A DNA stretch of 38,092 nt from Pseudomonas sp. GM84 (GCF_000282535.1 NZ_AKJC01000105.1:1-38092), one strand, 5' to 3'; shown: positions 23,401-32,115, counted from the stretch's first letter. Translations and numbers: made by a program. The notes: generated by a model not told the origin, from the sequence alone.

Positions 23401-25162
23401 ACCCGTTGACCCTGAAAAGCGTGAGCAGTATCAGCGGCTTCACGACCTGTATTCGCAAAAGCAGCAGGAGGTGAGTTCGCAGAAGCGACTCAAGAGAGTC
23501 GAGCGAATAGAAACGGTGGCCCTGCTCCATGGAGCCTATCTGGGCGCTGAAGCAGGCATGATTGCCTTGTTCGACAACCCCAGCTTCGTGCGCGGTACCG
23601 CATCAGCAGCAAGTGCACGGCAGACACTGGTAGAGGTACGTCAGAACCTTATCGGATATGGGATGTTCACCATCGATGAGGTATTGGAGATCAGCGATCT
23701 GGGCGGCTACCAGGCTCTGGTGGATGAACTGAATTCTTCACCGGAAAACAAGAGGGCCGAACTGTACAGGCGCTATGTCCACATGCTCGAAGGCATCGTT
23801 ACGGATCAGCCGCTGATCATCGAGGCCTCCAGCCAACTCGACCGCCTGCTCGCGATCACCGATGCCAGTCTGAAAATTCCTTATGGCGCCGAGCCGATGT
23901 CGGTAGAGCAAATCATCGCCAAGCGTCAATCTTCCACTGTCGCCATTCGTTTCTTCCAGGCGATGAACCTGGCTGAGATCGCGCTGCAGCTTCGAAAAAG
24001 ATCCCAAAGACGTTTGCGTACTTTCCGTCAGACATTGGCCAGTGCGCGCTTGCGCGTGGCAGCCAACACTCATCACCTGTCCTTGTATTGCGATTTGCCA
24101 CTGGGCGAACGCATCGAAATCCTGCAATCGGCCTGGGATGAGTATGTGGCGGCCATTCTCAACAGCGAACGCTTGAAGGGTCTGGGGGACAAACTGATCG
24201 ATTCCCAGCGTCTCGAAGCCTACAAGCAACAGATGATAGAACTCAAAGCCATGGCCGCGGACGCCTTGATCGAGGCTGTGCGGGAGCAAGCGTCGGGCCA
24301 GGCCATGGCCCCCCGGCGTGCCGTGTACCCACGTAAGGCGCTCCAGGTGGCGCATACGCGTGACGGGCAGATCGTCATTGGCAGCGAAACGATCATTGAT
24401 GGAAATGCGGTTTTGCAGGTGCAGGCCGCATTCAGCAGCGAAGTCAGCCATTCCTTCCACCGCCAGGGCAGTGTCTGGGTCGAAGATGCCCAGGCCGGAG
24501 AGTCGGAGCCCGAGGTGCTCGATGCACCTTCCGCGATAGACGAACAGGTCGGCGTCTTCGTCGAAGGGTTGCTCGCCGACAATGATCAGGTCATGGAGCG
24601 TGCCGCTCGCATGGTAGAAGAGGATGCCGACGACCAGGGATTGATTGACCTGCTCGATGGCCATATCCGCAATTTGAGTGGCCTTGCCGATCAGTTGCCC
24701 GCTGGCAAGGAGGCCGAGGCGCTGTTACAGCGCCTGCGCAGTGCGATCATCCGCCTGCGTGAGGAAAAGATACGGCTACTGACCGCTCTCTATGCCAACA
24801 CGCGTTATCCGAAGGCCCGAGGCTTGGCTTTCCTGCATGAACATGACCTTGTCAGCGTTGAGTATGTGGGGCCCCGGCGCAAGGATGCCGACGGTTATCT
24901 CGATGAGTACCGAATCAGCCTCAAGGCTTCGCAGGGGAAAAAAGCCAAGCCGTTGTGGGCCGCGCACTTTCACTTTGCCGATGCGCAAGCTTCCCCGACG
25001 GCGTTCGGCAAGGGCCATTTGAAGCTTTGGGGGCAGAGGCTGCAAGGCTACAAAGATCAGATGGTCGCGGCAAAGGCCGGTCAGGTGCTCAGGATCTACC
25101 GCGGTGGCCTGACCTATGCGCAGGCCAAGGACATCATTCCCTTCCATGACTTCGGTCGATGA
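20480..25162 (+). CDS. Giant DUF6543 / dermonecrotic-toxin-domain-like protein, copy A
   Basis: A 1560-residue protein. The stretch at about 380-640 (YLRELVGRVDIGGTYPLYV, HGMYVIEL, LLLYCPLYP, YDNGGFREPH) resembles the Pseudomonas DUF6543 family annotated as dermonecrotic toxin domain, recalled by pattern rather than by search. A hydrophobic segment with a Pro-Gly turn lies at about 695-725 (ILPVLPGPVAAVAWLYAGI). A charged coiled coil follows at about 945-1010. A conserved C-terminal block (about 1442-1560) holds LWAAHFHFADAQA, with His1496 and His1498, and ends near IYRG. There is no signal peptide. The ATG at 20480 has AGGAG eight bases upstream. Codon bias is weaker than in betT (many TTG, GCA and CGT). 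Its target and activity are unknown. Confidence 0.75.
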   Translation: MPSQQIPSTDLPTAVRAMFANRPTLRQVAGEQLMTIMLARYPLIAVHRPTLKSAEPLFLMRPQPDGGWTSKPLVDVLLQALLDATLLDFSGVEGLDCHFSLEPPHRFFAIESSFDTADGDLIRAQALEAGFNALLPRLHEHFCTAQIHYWNGDRAEIDRGLWLQQMLRLSLFNGLRNEALDADQRGCLHDLLLGRTRGFTVQAVRIRLQAAGSRYSKILPNLLVTASSEVRRLMLWCSPAGEVRCFDSMEAFAIALQARMSVLYRFEGLSWELLDGEHDAFALQVALLLETLLQRLARVRRSLARSVDELEEMYAQACEPSHFFAPRREPASIAATLKLPGGLRRAGKDDQTAYAQVVLDLAVLQSASGGDYSLEGVEDLHSYTKRRLREEMLADHPLDANYFSDDLLLTVDTFADDGHGLGFGQQIGSKTITLAELAVGRLDATHAGVVTAIRHRQGQLIMGWMTVDYLRELVGRVDIGGTYPLYVNAQLDNVDTREQRFARFAEQWRLTLHFDAVRARVIKAIDVSAYRVLEQFCRQGKARVRMAPLAFKRSPTSQVIDQVHGMYVIELSEPSVLLLYCPLYPHNALAQFVDAQALMAAISEPGALQEAVLMWLEQPQRAIYDNGGFREPHLLHWQFDPFDPLEKPAPAQLVKQFHGQDLDRYMFEARRKLMIEVADRSAMSNSEQRWAVIKAFSWQLLNAILPVLPGPVAAVAWLYAGIQGLVDDVEALASNDTSTVTEAVVDLLNNTLMALIHLQLPTPQPGGAYPVTPLRRQGELALGDGLSLLPGAQPAPGDAVSISTLQVGVDTVLDFSWHGAGGVNGLSPTQRGRLRQLVADVSVVGRRPEQMGAATGLYRLSERYYVLLGYDVYEVLLDHGAWIVGPDKTVGPALISDNGTWRISTGLLGGSGRSPAQARVRQKLEARIKHSLDEVEQHLVAAGLGTSKYQTLGAEIEALQVRLDKLDLELQQPPPVDPEKREQYQRLHDLYSQKQQEVSSQKRLKRVERIETVALLHGAYLGAEAGMIALFDNPSFVRGTASAASARQTLVEVRQNLIGYGMFTIDEVLEISDLGGYQALVDELNSSPENKRAELYRRYVHMLEGIVTDQPLIIEASSQLDRLLAITDASLKIPYGAEPMSVEQIIAKRQSSTVAIRFFQAMNLAEIALQLRKRSQRRLRTFRQTLASARLRVAANTHHLSLYCDLPLGERIEILQSAWDEYVAAILNSERLKGLGDKLIDSQRLEAYKQQMIELKAMAADALIEAVREQASGQAMAPRRAVYPRKALQVAHTRDGQIVIGSETIIDGNAVLQVQAAFSSEVSHSFHRQGSVWVEDAQAGESEPEVLDAPSAIDEQVGVFVEGLLADNDQVMERAARMVEEDADDQGLIDLLDGHIRNLSGLADQLPAGKEAEALLQRLRSAIIRLREEKIRLLTALYANTRYPKARGLAFLHEHDLVSVEYVGPRRKDADGYLDEYRISLKASQGKKAKPLWAAHFHFADAQASPTAFGKGHLKLWGQRLQGYKDQMVAAKAGQVLRIYRGGLTYAQAKDIIPFHDFGR

Positions 25163-25237
25163 TGCCGTAACTGTTTAACACCGGGGAGGGGAGGGGCAAA
25201 GACATGGTGCACGCTCTTCAACGAGCGGACTTTAACC
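25163..25237 (+). promoter_or_regulatory. Linker between the two giant genes with strong Shine-Dalgarno-like tract
   Basis: The 75-bp gap has no terminator, so both genes are probably on one transcript. It holds GGGGAGGGGAGGGG (25183-25196) eight bases before an ATG at 25204, which is out of frame with copy B. The tract could be a ribosome standby site or serve a short overlapping leader frame. Confidence 0.4.
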
Positions 25238-28200
25238 ATGGCAAATACCACTCCCCCCACCCTTGTGGCTCTCCACGCACAAGGCGTTCCTCCCATGAGT
25301 CGCCCAACCACCCAGCAGGTGGACATTCACACCTGCGTCAAGGCCATGTTCGTCACCCGTCCCACCTTGCGCCAGGTGGTCGACCAGCAGCTTATGCAAC
25401 GGGTCCAGACGCGCTACCCGTCGATCGCCAGGCGTCGGCCTCAGTTGAAGTCGGCCGAGGCGCTGTTGCTGCTTGCGCCGCACGGTCCTGCACGGCCGTT
25501 GCTGGATGTCGTGCTGCAAGCGATGCTCGAGGCGAGGCCGCTGGATTTTTCCAGCGTGAATGGCGCTGACTACAGCTTCCAGGGGGAGCCAGTTGAGGGT
25601 GACTTGGTAGAGCCAAAGGTGCTCGCCGCCAGCCTCAATCAATTGCTGCCATTGCTCCCCGAGCACTTTTACCAGGCGCAGATCGCTTTCTGGAATGGCA
25701 GCGGTGAAGACATCGACCGCGACCTCTGGCTGCAGCAGATGTTGCGTGCGAGCCTGTTCGACAGTCTGCGCGCCGCCAACCTGGGGGGCGGCGAGCGCAC
25801 CTGCCTGCAGGATGTACTGTTGGGCAGGCTGGCGGGCATCACCGTGCAGGCCGTGCGCGTGCACCTGCAGGCTGGACCAACGAACTACAGTGAGATCTTG
25901 CCCGATCTCCTGATCACTGCCAGCGACGAAGTACGCAAGACGATCTTGAGCTGCATGCCGGGCGGCCAGGTAAAAAGCTTTAACTCCCTGGAGCAATGGG
26001 CGTTCGCCTTGCAGCGGCGCATGGGCCAGCGCTTTGCCTTCGACAGCATGAGCTGGGAGCTGTTCACGGGTGATGGCGATGCGTTCGCCCTGCAGAGCGC
26101 ACTCTTGCTGGAGAGCCTGTTGGCAGATGTCGCGCGGCTGCGGCGCAGCCGTATAGCTACGGTCGCGCAGCTGGAGCAGTTATATGCCCAGGCGAGCGAG
26201 CCTGCGAAATTCTTTGCGCCGCTCTCGCCTGAGGTCGATGCGCTGCCAGCCTTGCGCTTTCCGACAAAGCTCAGGGAGGCCGAGCAGCAGGTCCGGACAG
26301 CCGTTGCCCAGGCTTTGATCGACCTCACGGTGCTGCAGTCGGCGTTCAAGGCTGACGACGACCGGCTTCTGGTCGAAGACCTGAATACCTACGCTGCGCG
26401 GCGCCTGCGCGAAGAGATGCTTGCTGATCATCCGGTGGATGCCAACTATTTTCCCGATGACTTGTTGCTGACGGTCGACACCTTCGTCAACGACCAGCAT
26501 GGCCTGGGCATCGGCCAAAGGATCGACAGCAAAACCATTACCTTGACCGAATTGGCCATTGCTCGGTTGACGGCAACGAATGACGGCGTGATTACCCATA
26601 TCGGGCACCGTGAAGACCAGTTGATCATGGACTGGATGAACACGCGCTACCTGCACGAATTGGTGAGCCGGGTCGATATCGGCAGTACCTACCCGATCTA
26701 TGTCAAAGGGTTGCTGGACGACGAGGCACTGCGCGAGCAGCGGATAGCCAGCTTTGCCGGGCAATGGCGGCTTACGCTGTTGTTCGATGCGTTACGCGCA
26801 CGGGTACTCAACCAGCTCGACCAAGCCAGCTATCACGCGCTTGGGCGCTTCTGTCGGCAGGGCGCTGACGCCAGTGCCGGCGTCAGGGTCGCACCCTTGG
26901 CATTCAGGCGCTCGCCCACCTCCCACCTCACCGAGCGCGTGCACGGCATGTATGTGATCGAAGTGCGCGAAGTGCCGGCCTTGTTGCTGTATTGCCCATT
27001 GCTCCCGAACAGCCTGTTTCAGTTCGAGGATGCCAAGGCCTTGCTGGCTGCCATCTGCGAGCCTGGCAATCTGCAGCGTGCGGTGCTGGTGTGGTTTGAG
27101 CAGTCACGGCGCGCGATCTACGACAATGGCGGCTTCAATGAACCGCATTTACCGAACTTGTCGCTGGACCCGTTCAGTCCGTCGGACAAGCCAGCGCCCG
27201 CCGAGCTGCAGTTCGATTACTGGGACGCAGAGCTGGACACGTGCCTGTTCCACGCCCGGCAGGCGTTGTTGCTCGAGATCGCCGATCGCAGTGCCATGAG
27301 TAATAGCCAGGAGCGCTGGGGCTTGCTTGGCAAATTTGCCTGGAGTCTGTTCCACGTTGTCACGCCTGTGTTGCCAGGGCCGTTGGCTACGGTGATCTGG
27401 TTGTATGCCGGTATCGAGGAGGTGATCGGTGATGTGCAGGCTTTGAGCGAAGGAGGCGAGCCGATGCTCGAGGCGATCGTCGATGTGCTGGGCAACAGTC
27501 TGATGGCGTTGGTTCATCTGCAGGTGCCGGAAGTACGACCTGCCGCTGCCGCTGAGCCAGCCCTGCAACCTTGGCTCGATGCGCTGCCAGGCGCTGACGG
27601 CCCTGATGTGCGTCTGCTGCCAGCGCCCACGCCGGGTGAGACTGCACCCCTGGCAACGTTGCAGGCCAAGGCCGACACCTTGCTGGACTTTTCCTGGTGC
27701 GGAGTGGGAGGCATCAACGGCCTGTCGCCGTCCCAGCGCGGCAGGCTACGCCAGCTGACTGCGAAAATTTCACTCGCGGGTCTGATGCCCGTGCATTCGA
27801 GCCGGGGGGCCGGGTTGTACCAGCAGGGGGCGCATTACTATGCAAAGTTGGGCGGCGATGTGTACGAGGTGCTGGTCGAGGACGATGGTGTGCGCATCGT
27901 CGGCACGGATCAGACGGTTGGACCGGCATTGGTGGCTGAGCACGATGTCTGGCGCATCAAGGCCGGGTTGTTCGGTGGTAGTGGCAGGGGGGTGGGAGAG
28001 CGTTTGAGCCGGAAACTCGAGCAACGGGTGACCGGTCCGTTGAAAGCTTTGCAGAACTACGTACTCGCCATCAAGCAAAAGGAATCGGGCTATGAAACGC
28101 TATCCAGTGAGCTGAATGAGTTGCATGCTTCGTCGAGAAAGCTCAAGCCTCTGCTTGAGCAGCAGCCACCGTTGCAACCCGTTGAACGCGAGAAATTCGA

Positions 28201-29920
28201 CAAGCTCCAGGCGCTTTACCGCGATAAGCAAGCGCGACTTGAAAAGCAGGTGGTGAACAAGCGACGTGAACGGCTGGAGTTGGTGAAGCAGCTTGAAAAG
28301 GAACACCTCGGTGCTGAGCAGGCCTTGGTAGCGCTGCACGACAACCCCAACTACATTCCGCAGCCCGCACGGGCTGCACAGGAACGCAAGACGCTGCTCG
28401 GGCTGCGACAGAACCTCATCGCCTACCAGATGATCATCATCGACGAAATGGCGGCCCTTGGTAGTTTCGGGCGATATGGGCCGGCACTGGATGCCTACCA
28501 TGCTGCACCTGAGCAGCAGAAGCCCGCTTTGCTGCAGCGTGCGCGAAGTGTGCTCGAGGAAGCGGTCAATGACCTGCCTACGATGATCGATGCGTCCCTG
28601 CAACTCGACCGTTTGATTGCGCTCAGTGATGGCCAGCTGCCGATCCCCTACACAGGGCGCAGAATCCCGCTTGATGAGCTCATCCCGAAAAGACAGAAAT
28701 CGACAGTGGCGCTTTGCTATTTACAGGCGATGCACCTTGCCGAGCTTGGCTTGCAGATGCGCAAGCTCAGCAATGAGCAGTTTCTCGGTCTGCGCGACGC
28801 GGTCGCGAGCAAGCGCTTGCGTGTGGCGGCCAGCGCGCACGACTTGTCGTTCTACTGCGACCTGCCGGTTGCCGAAAGAATCGAGTTGTTGCAGACGGCC
28901 TGGGACGAGTATGTCGCGGCCTGGCTCAATGTCGAACGGCTCAAAGGCTTGAGCAGGCAGGTGGTCGACATCAAGTGGCTGCTGGCCTACCAGCAGCAGA
29001 TGCAGCAGTTGAAAACGCTGGCGGGGGACGCCCTGGTCGCAGCCATGCGTGAGCAGGCCTCAGGGCAAATTGTGGCGCCGGCCCGACCGGTGCACGCACG
29101 CATGGCTCTGCAGGTGGCACATACGCGGGACGGGCAGATTGTTCTCGGTGTGGAAAAGGTGGTGGGGGGGCAGGCGCAGTTGCAGGCCAGCGACCCGTTT
29201 GGGACAGAGATTCTGCACCGGTTCCACCGTGAGCACGGGGTATGGGTCGAAGAAGTTGCGGTTGAAGAGGCCGAATCGCAGGATCCGTTGCCAGAGGTCG
29301 ACGCGATGACCGCAGCTGTTGCCCAAGAGCTCCTGCAGGGTAACGGCAAGGTTATCCAGCGCGCTGAAAGCATGGCCGAAAACGATGCGGACGACGGGTC
29401 GCTGACTGACACCTTGAACGGGCAGATCAGCGACCTCGAGCATTTCGCTCGGCTGCTCGACGCTGATAGCCAAAGAGCGGAGCTCGTACATGAGCTGCGC
29501 GAGGGCGTTGCCGCACTGCGTCAGAAGCGAGTCGATCTGCTGCAGAAGCTCTACACGCGCACCGTCTATCCCAGTGCGCGAGGGCTGCGCTTCCTGCATG
29601 AGCAAGGTTTGATCACTGTCGAGTACGTAGGGCCACGCAAGCAGGACTCGAACGGCTATCTGGACGAATACAGAATCAGCCAGAAGGGCAAGCCGGGCAG
29701 CAAAGGCAGGTCGCTATGGGCGGCGCATTTTCATTTTGCCGATGCGCAGGCTGCGCCTACGGATTTCGATAAAGGCCATCTCAAGCTATGGAGTCAGCGC
29801 CGCCAAGGCTACAAGGACCAGATGATCGCGGCGCAATCGGGGGAAGTGCTGAGGATCTACCGCGGCAACCTGACGCTGCCCCAGGCCAGCGGCATCATTC
29901 CTTTCCAAGCGTTGGCTTGA
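25238..29920 (+). CDS. Giant DUF6543 / dermonecrotic-toxin-domain-like protein, copy B
   Basis: A 1560-residue paralogue of the preceding gene, collinear over its whole length and roughly half identical by eye. It has the same blocks: AMF..RPTLRQV near the N terminus, ANYFPDDLLLTVDTF, the DUF6543-like stretch ending YDNGGFNEPH, the hydrophobic VTPVLPGPLATVIWLYAGI, a coiled coil, and a nearly unchanged C-terminal block with LWAAHFHFADAQA (His1497, His1499). The start is uncertain. ATG 25238 gives the longest frame, but the ATG at 25295 (MSRPTTQQ), with AAGG upstream, aligns with the start of copy A and would give 1541 residues. No immunity-sized gene lies before, between or after the pair. Confidence 0.75.
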   Translation: MANTTPPTLVALHAQGVPPMSRPTTQQVDIHTCVKAMFVTRPTLRQVVDQQLMQRVQTRYPSIARRRPQLKSAEALLLLAPHGPARPLLDVVLQAMLEARPLDFSSVNGADYSFQGEPVEGDLVEPKVLAASLNQLLPLLPEHFYQAQIAFWNGSGEDIDRDLWLQQMLRASLFDSLRAANLGGGERTCLQDVLLGRLAGITVQAVRVHLQAGPTNYSEILPDLLITASDEVRKTILSCMPGGQVKSFNSLEQWAFALQRRMGQRFAFDSMSWELFTGDGDAFALQSALLLESLLADVARLRRSRIATVAQLEQLYAQASEPAKFFAPLSPEVDALPALRFPTKLREAEQQVRTAVAQALIDLTVLQSAFKADDDRLLVEDLNTYAARRLREEMLADHPVDANYFPDDLLLTVDTFVNDQHGLGIGQRIDSKTITLTELAIARLTATNDGVITHIGHREDQLIMDWMNTRYLHELVSRVDIGSTYPIYVKGLLDDEALREQRIASFAGQWRLTLLFDALRARVLNQLDQASYHALGRFCRQGADASAGVRVAPLAFRRSPTSHLTERVHGMYVIEVREVPALLLYCPLLPNSLFQFEDAKALLAAICEPGNLQRAVLVWFEQSRRAIYDNGGFNEPHLPNLSLDPFSPSDKPAPAELQFDYWDAELDTCLFHARQALLLEIADRSAMSNSQERWGLLGKFAWSLFHVVTPVLPGPLATVIWLYAGIEEVIGDVQALSEGGEPMLEAIVDVLGNSLMALVHLQVPEVRPAAAAEPALQPWLDALPGADGPDVRLLPAPTPGETAPLATLQAKADTLLDFSWCGVGGINGLSPSQRGRLRQLTAKISLAGLMPVHSSRGAGLYQQGAHYYAKLGGDVYEVLVEDDGVRIVGTDQTVGPALVAEHDVWRIKAGLFGGSGRGVGERLSRKLEQRVTGPLKALQNYVLAIKQKESGYETLSSELNELHASSRKLKPLLEQQPPLQPVEREKFDKLQALYRDKQARLEKQVVNKRRERLELVKQLEKEHLGAEQALVALHDNPNYIPQPARAAQERKTLLGLRQNLIAYQMIIIDEMAALGSFGRYGPALDAYHAAPEQQKPALLQRARSVLEEAVNDLPTMIDASLQLDRLIALSDGQLPIPYTGRRIPLDELIPKRQKSTVALCYLQAMHLAELGLQMRKLSNEQFLGLRDAVASKRLRVAASAHDLSFYCDLPVAERIELLQTAWDEYVAAWLNVERLKGLSRQVVDIKWLLAYQQQMQQLKTLAGDALVAAMREQASGQIVAPARPVHARMALQVAHTRDGQIVLGVEKVVGGQAQLQASDPFGTEILHRFHREHGVWVEEVAVEEAESQDPLPEVDAMTAAVAQELLQGNGKVIQRAESMAENDADDGSLTDTLNGQISDLEHFARLLDADSQRAELVHELREGVAALRQKRVDLLQKLYTRTVYPSARGLRFLHEQGLITVEYVGPRKQDSNGYLDEYRISQKGKPGSKGRSLWAAHFHFADAQAAPTDFDKGHLKLWSQRRQGYKDQMIAAQSGEVLRIYRGNLTLPQASGIIPFQALA

Positions 29921-29942
29921 CGGCTGAAGCAGACCAGTAGGG

Positions 29943-30707
29943 TCACCGGTTGCTGTAGATGCCATGCCTGCCGTGTCCAGGCATGGCTTGGTTGCTGCGT
30001 TCGGCGATCATCTGCTTGAGGCCGATCAGGGTGATGCCCTGGCTCCGGAGCCGGGGCAGCTCCTGCTCCAGAATGGCCAGCGTCTGCGGATAAGGATGGC
30101 CGATCAGCACGGCCGAACCCTGGCGTCGTGCCAGCTCCACGCCCAGGCGAAGTTGCCCGGCGATGGCCTCGGGCGTGCGTGTGTCGTCAAGGAACACATC
30201 GCGCGAGACGTGGGCCAGGCCGGTGCGCTGGGCTTCGGCGGCGGCCACGGTGGCTGCGCTGGTACGGCTGTCGACGAAGAACAGATGCCGCTGCTGCAGC
30301 TCGCCCATCAACCAGGCCATCGGCTCGCGCTGGGCGGTCATGCGGCTGCCCATGTGGTTGTTGATGCCAGCCGCATAGGGGACTTTGGCCAGGGCGGCCT
30401 GGAGCCTGTTGGCAAGCTCCGGCAGCGGCGTGCCGGGGTGCCAGGCGTAGGGGCCGCTGGCCGGATCCATCGGCATGTGCAGGATCACCGTCTTGCCGGC
30501 CTTGTGCGCCTGCCGGGCGAAGTCGCTGGCATGCGGGGTGTCGGGCATGATCGCCATGGTGACCGGGCCGGGCAGGGCCAGGGTGCGGCTGTCCCGCTCG
30601 CTGCTTTGCCCCAGGTCGTCGATGATGATGCTCATGTAGGCCTTGGCTGGCGCCGCATGTGCGGTGCCAGCCAGCAGGCAGAACAGCGTGAACAACAGAT
30701 AACGCAT
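29943..30707 (-). CDS. yibQ: YibQ-type divergent polysaccharide deacetylase
   Basis: A 254-residue exported protein with signal peptide MRYLLFTLFCLLAGTAHA and one divergent polysaccharide deacetylase domain. Typical family stretches are MSIIIDDLGQS, LHMPMDP, GINNHMGSRMT, FFVDSRTS and GHPYPQTL, in which the Asp and His residues could bind metal. Its enzymatic activity is uncertain in this family. The ATG at 30707 lies 8 nt after the ctpA stop, so translation is probably coupled. Its 3' end faces giant copy B with a 22-bp gap and no clear terminator. Confidence 0.92.
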   Translation of the reverse strand: MRYLLFTLFCLLAGTAHAAPAKAYMSIIIDDLGQSSERDSRTLALPGPVTMAIMPDTPHASDFARQAHKAGKTVILHMPMDPASGPYAWHPGTPLPELANRLQAALAKVPYAAGINNHMGSRMTAQREPMAWLMGELQQRHLFFVDSRTSAATVAAAEAQRTGLAHVSRDVFLDDTRTPEAIAGQLRLGVELARRQGSAVLIGHPYPQTLAILEQELPRLRSQGITLIGLKQMIAERSNQAMPGHGRHGIYSNR

Positions 30708-30715
30708 GGCAGGTA

Positions 30716-32035
30716 TCAGTGGCCGCCCTTGGTGATGTTCAGGCCCTTGAGCAGGCTCAGCGCCTGGCTCAGCTGGAAGTCGTCGTCCTGTGGCCGCTCC
30801 TTGCGCTTGCTGCTGCTGGTCGGGCGGTCGGCGCCGCCGTTGCCGTTGCCCAGGTGGCCCTGCAGGTCGGCTTCCTTGAAGTTCTCGGTGTCGGCCTCGG
30901 CCGTGAGCTTGGCGGGGCGCACCTCGATGTCCGGCACGATGCCCTGGGCCTGGATCGAGCGGCCGTTGGGCGTGAAGTACAGCGCGGTGGTGAGCTTCAG
31001 CGCGCGGTCGTTGGCCAGCGGCAGCACGGTTTGCACCGAGCCTTTGCCGAAGCTGTCGGTGCCCATCAGCACGGCGCGCTTCTGGTCTTGCAGGGCGCCG
31101 GCGACGATCTCCGAAGCCGAGGCGCTACCGCCATTGATCAGCACAACCAATGGCACGCCGTCGCTGGCGTCGGCCGGGTCGGCGGAGAAACGCAGCTCGG
31201 AGTTGGCGATGCGACCCTTGGTGTAGACGATCAGGCCTTTGGTCAGGAAGTGGTCGGCCACTTCCACCGCCGACTGCAACACGCCGCCAGGGTTGTTGCG
31301 CAGGTCGAGCACAACGCCGCGCAGTTTCTTGCCGTTGTCCTTGCGCAACTTGGCCAGGGCCTTGCCCACTTCCTCGCCGGTCTTGACCTGGAACTGGGTG
31401 ATGCGGATGTAACCGTAGTCGTTTTCCAGCAGCTGGCTCTTCACGCTCTTGACCTGGATGACCGCGCGGGTCAGCGTCACGTCGAACGGATTGCCGCCGT
31501 CACGCACCAGGGTCAGGGTGATCTTCTCGCCCACCTTGCCACGCATCTTGTCCACAGCTTCGGTCATGCTCTGGCCGCGGGTCGGGGCGCCGTTGATCTT
31601 GACGATCAGGTCGCCTGCCTGGACGCCGGCACGCGAGGCCGGGGTGTCATCGATGGGCGAAACCACCTTGATGAAACCGTCTTCCTGGCCGACTTCTATC
31701 CCTAAGCCGCCGAACTCGCCGCTGGTGCTTTCCTGCAGCTCCTGGAAGTCTTCAGGGCCAAGGTAGGCCGAGTGCGGGTCGAGGTTGCTGAGCATGCCCT
31801 TGATGGCGTTTTCCAGCAGGGTCTTGTCATCCACAGGTTCCACGTAGGCCGCTTTGATGCGGTCCAGGACCTCGGCGAAGGTACGCAGTTCTTCCAGCGG
31901 CAGCGGCGCCTTGGAGGTCGCCTCGGTAGCCGGCACCGCGGCAGGCTTGGCAGGCTCGGCGGCGTTGGCCAAGGGCGCGCCGACCGACAGGGCAATGGTC
32001 AGGGCCAGCTGGGTGAGGCGAGGCGAGTGCAGCAT
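30716..32035 (-). CDS. ctpA: Carboxy-terminal processing protease CtpA (S41)
   Basis: A 439-residue periplasmic serine protease with an N-terminal export signal (about residues 1-25), a PDZ domain at about 100-190 and an S41 catalytic domain. The Ser/Lys dyad is Ser306 in GGSASASEIVAGA and Lys331 in DSFGKGSVQ. In P. aeruginosa the homologue, with its lipoprotein partner LbcA, degrades peptidoglycan cross-link hydrolases; the same role is inferred here. AGGAG lies nine bases before the ATG. The gap to the envC-like gene (80 bp) holds two small perfect dyads, at 32063-32076 and 32085-32097. The neighbours are amidase-control and envelope genes, which fits. Confidence 0.95.
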   Translation of the reverse strand: MLHSPRLTQLALTIALSVGAPLANAAEPAKPAAVPATEATSKAPLPLEELRTFAEVLDRIKAAYVEPVDDKTLLENAIKGMLSNLDPHSAYLGPEDFQELQESTSGEFGGLGIEVGQEDGFIKVVSPIDDTPASRAGVQAGDLIVKINGAPTRGQSMTEAVDKMRGKVGEKITLTLVRDGGNPFDVTLTRAVIQVKSVKSQLLENDYGYIRITQFQVKTGEEVGKALAKLRKDNGKKLRGVVLDLRNNPGGVLQSAVEVADHFLTKGLIVYTKGRIANSELRFSADPADASDGVPLVVLINGGSASASEIVAGALQDQKRAVLMGTDSFGKGSVQTVLPLANDRALKLTTALYFTPNGRSIQAQGIVPDIEVRPAKLTAEADTENFKEADLQGHLGNGNGGADRPTSSSKRKERPQDDDFQLSQALSLLKGLNITKGGH

Positions 32036-32115
32036 GTCGAACGAACTCCTGATCCTGTAGACGCTCCCTGGGGAGCATCGGCGCAGCGCCTGGCGCTACG
32101 CCGTAAAAAATGGAC

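Noticed and set aside
25110..25162. ADP-ribosyltransferase 'YRG' motif at the end of the giant proteins
   Set aside because: IYRG resembles the Arg motif of such enzymes, but it lies within the last ~20 residues, leaving no room for the Ser-Thr-Ser and Glu-x-Glu motifs.
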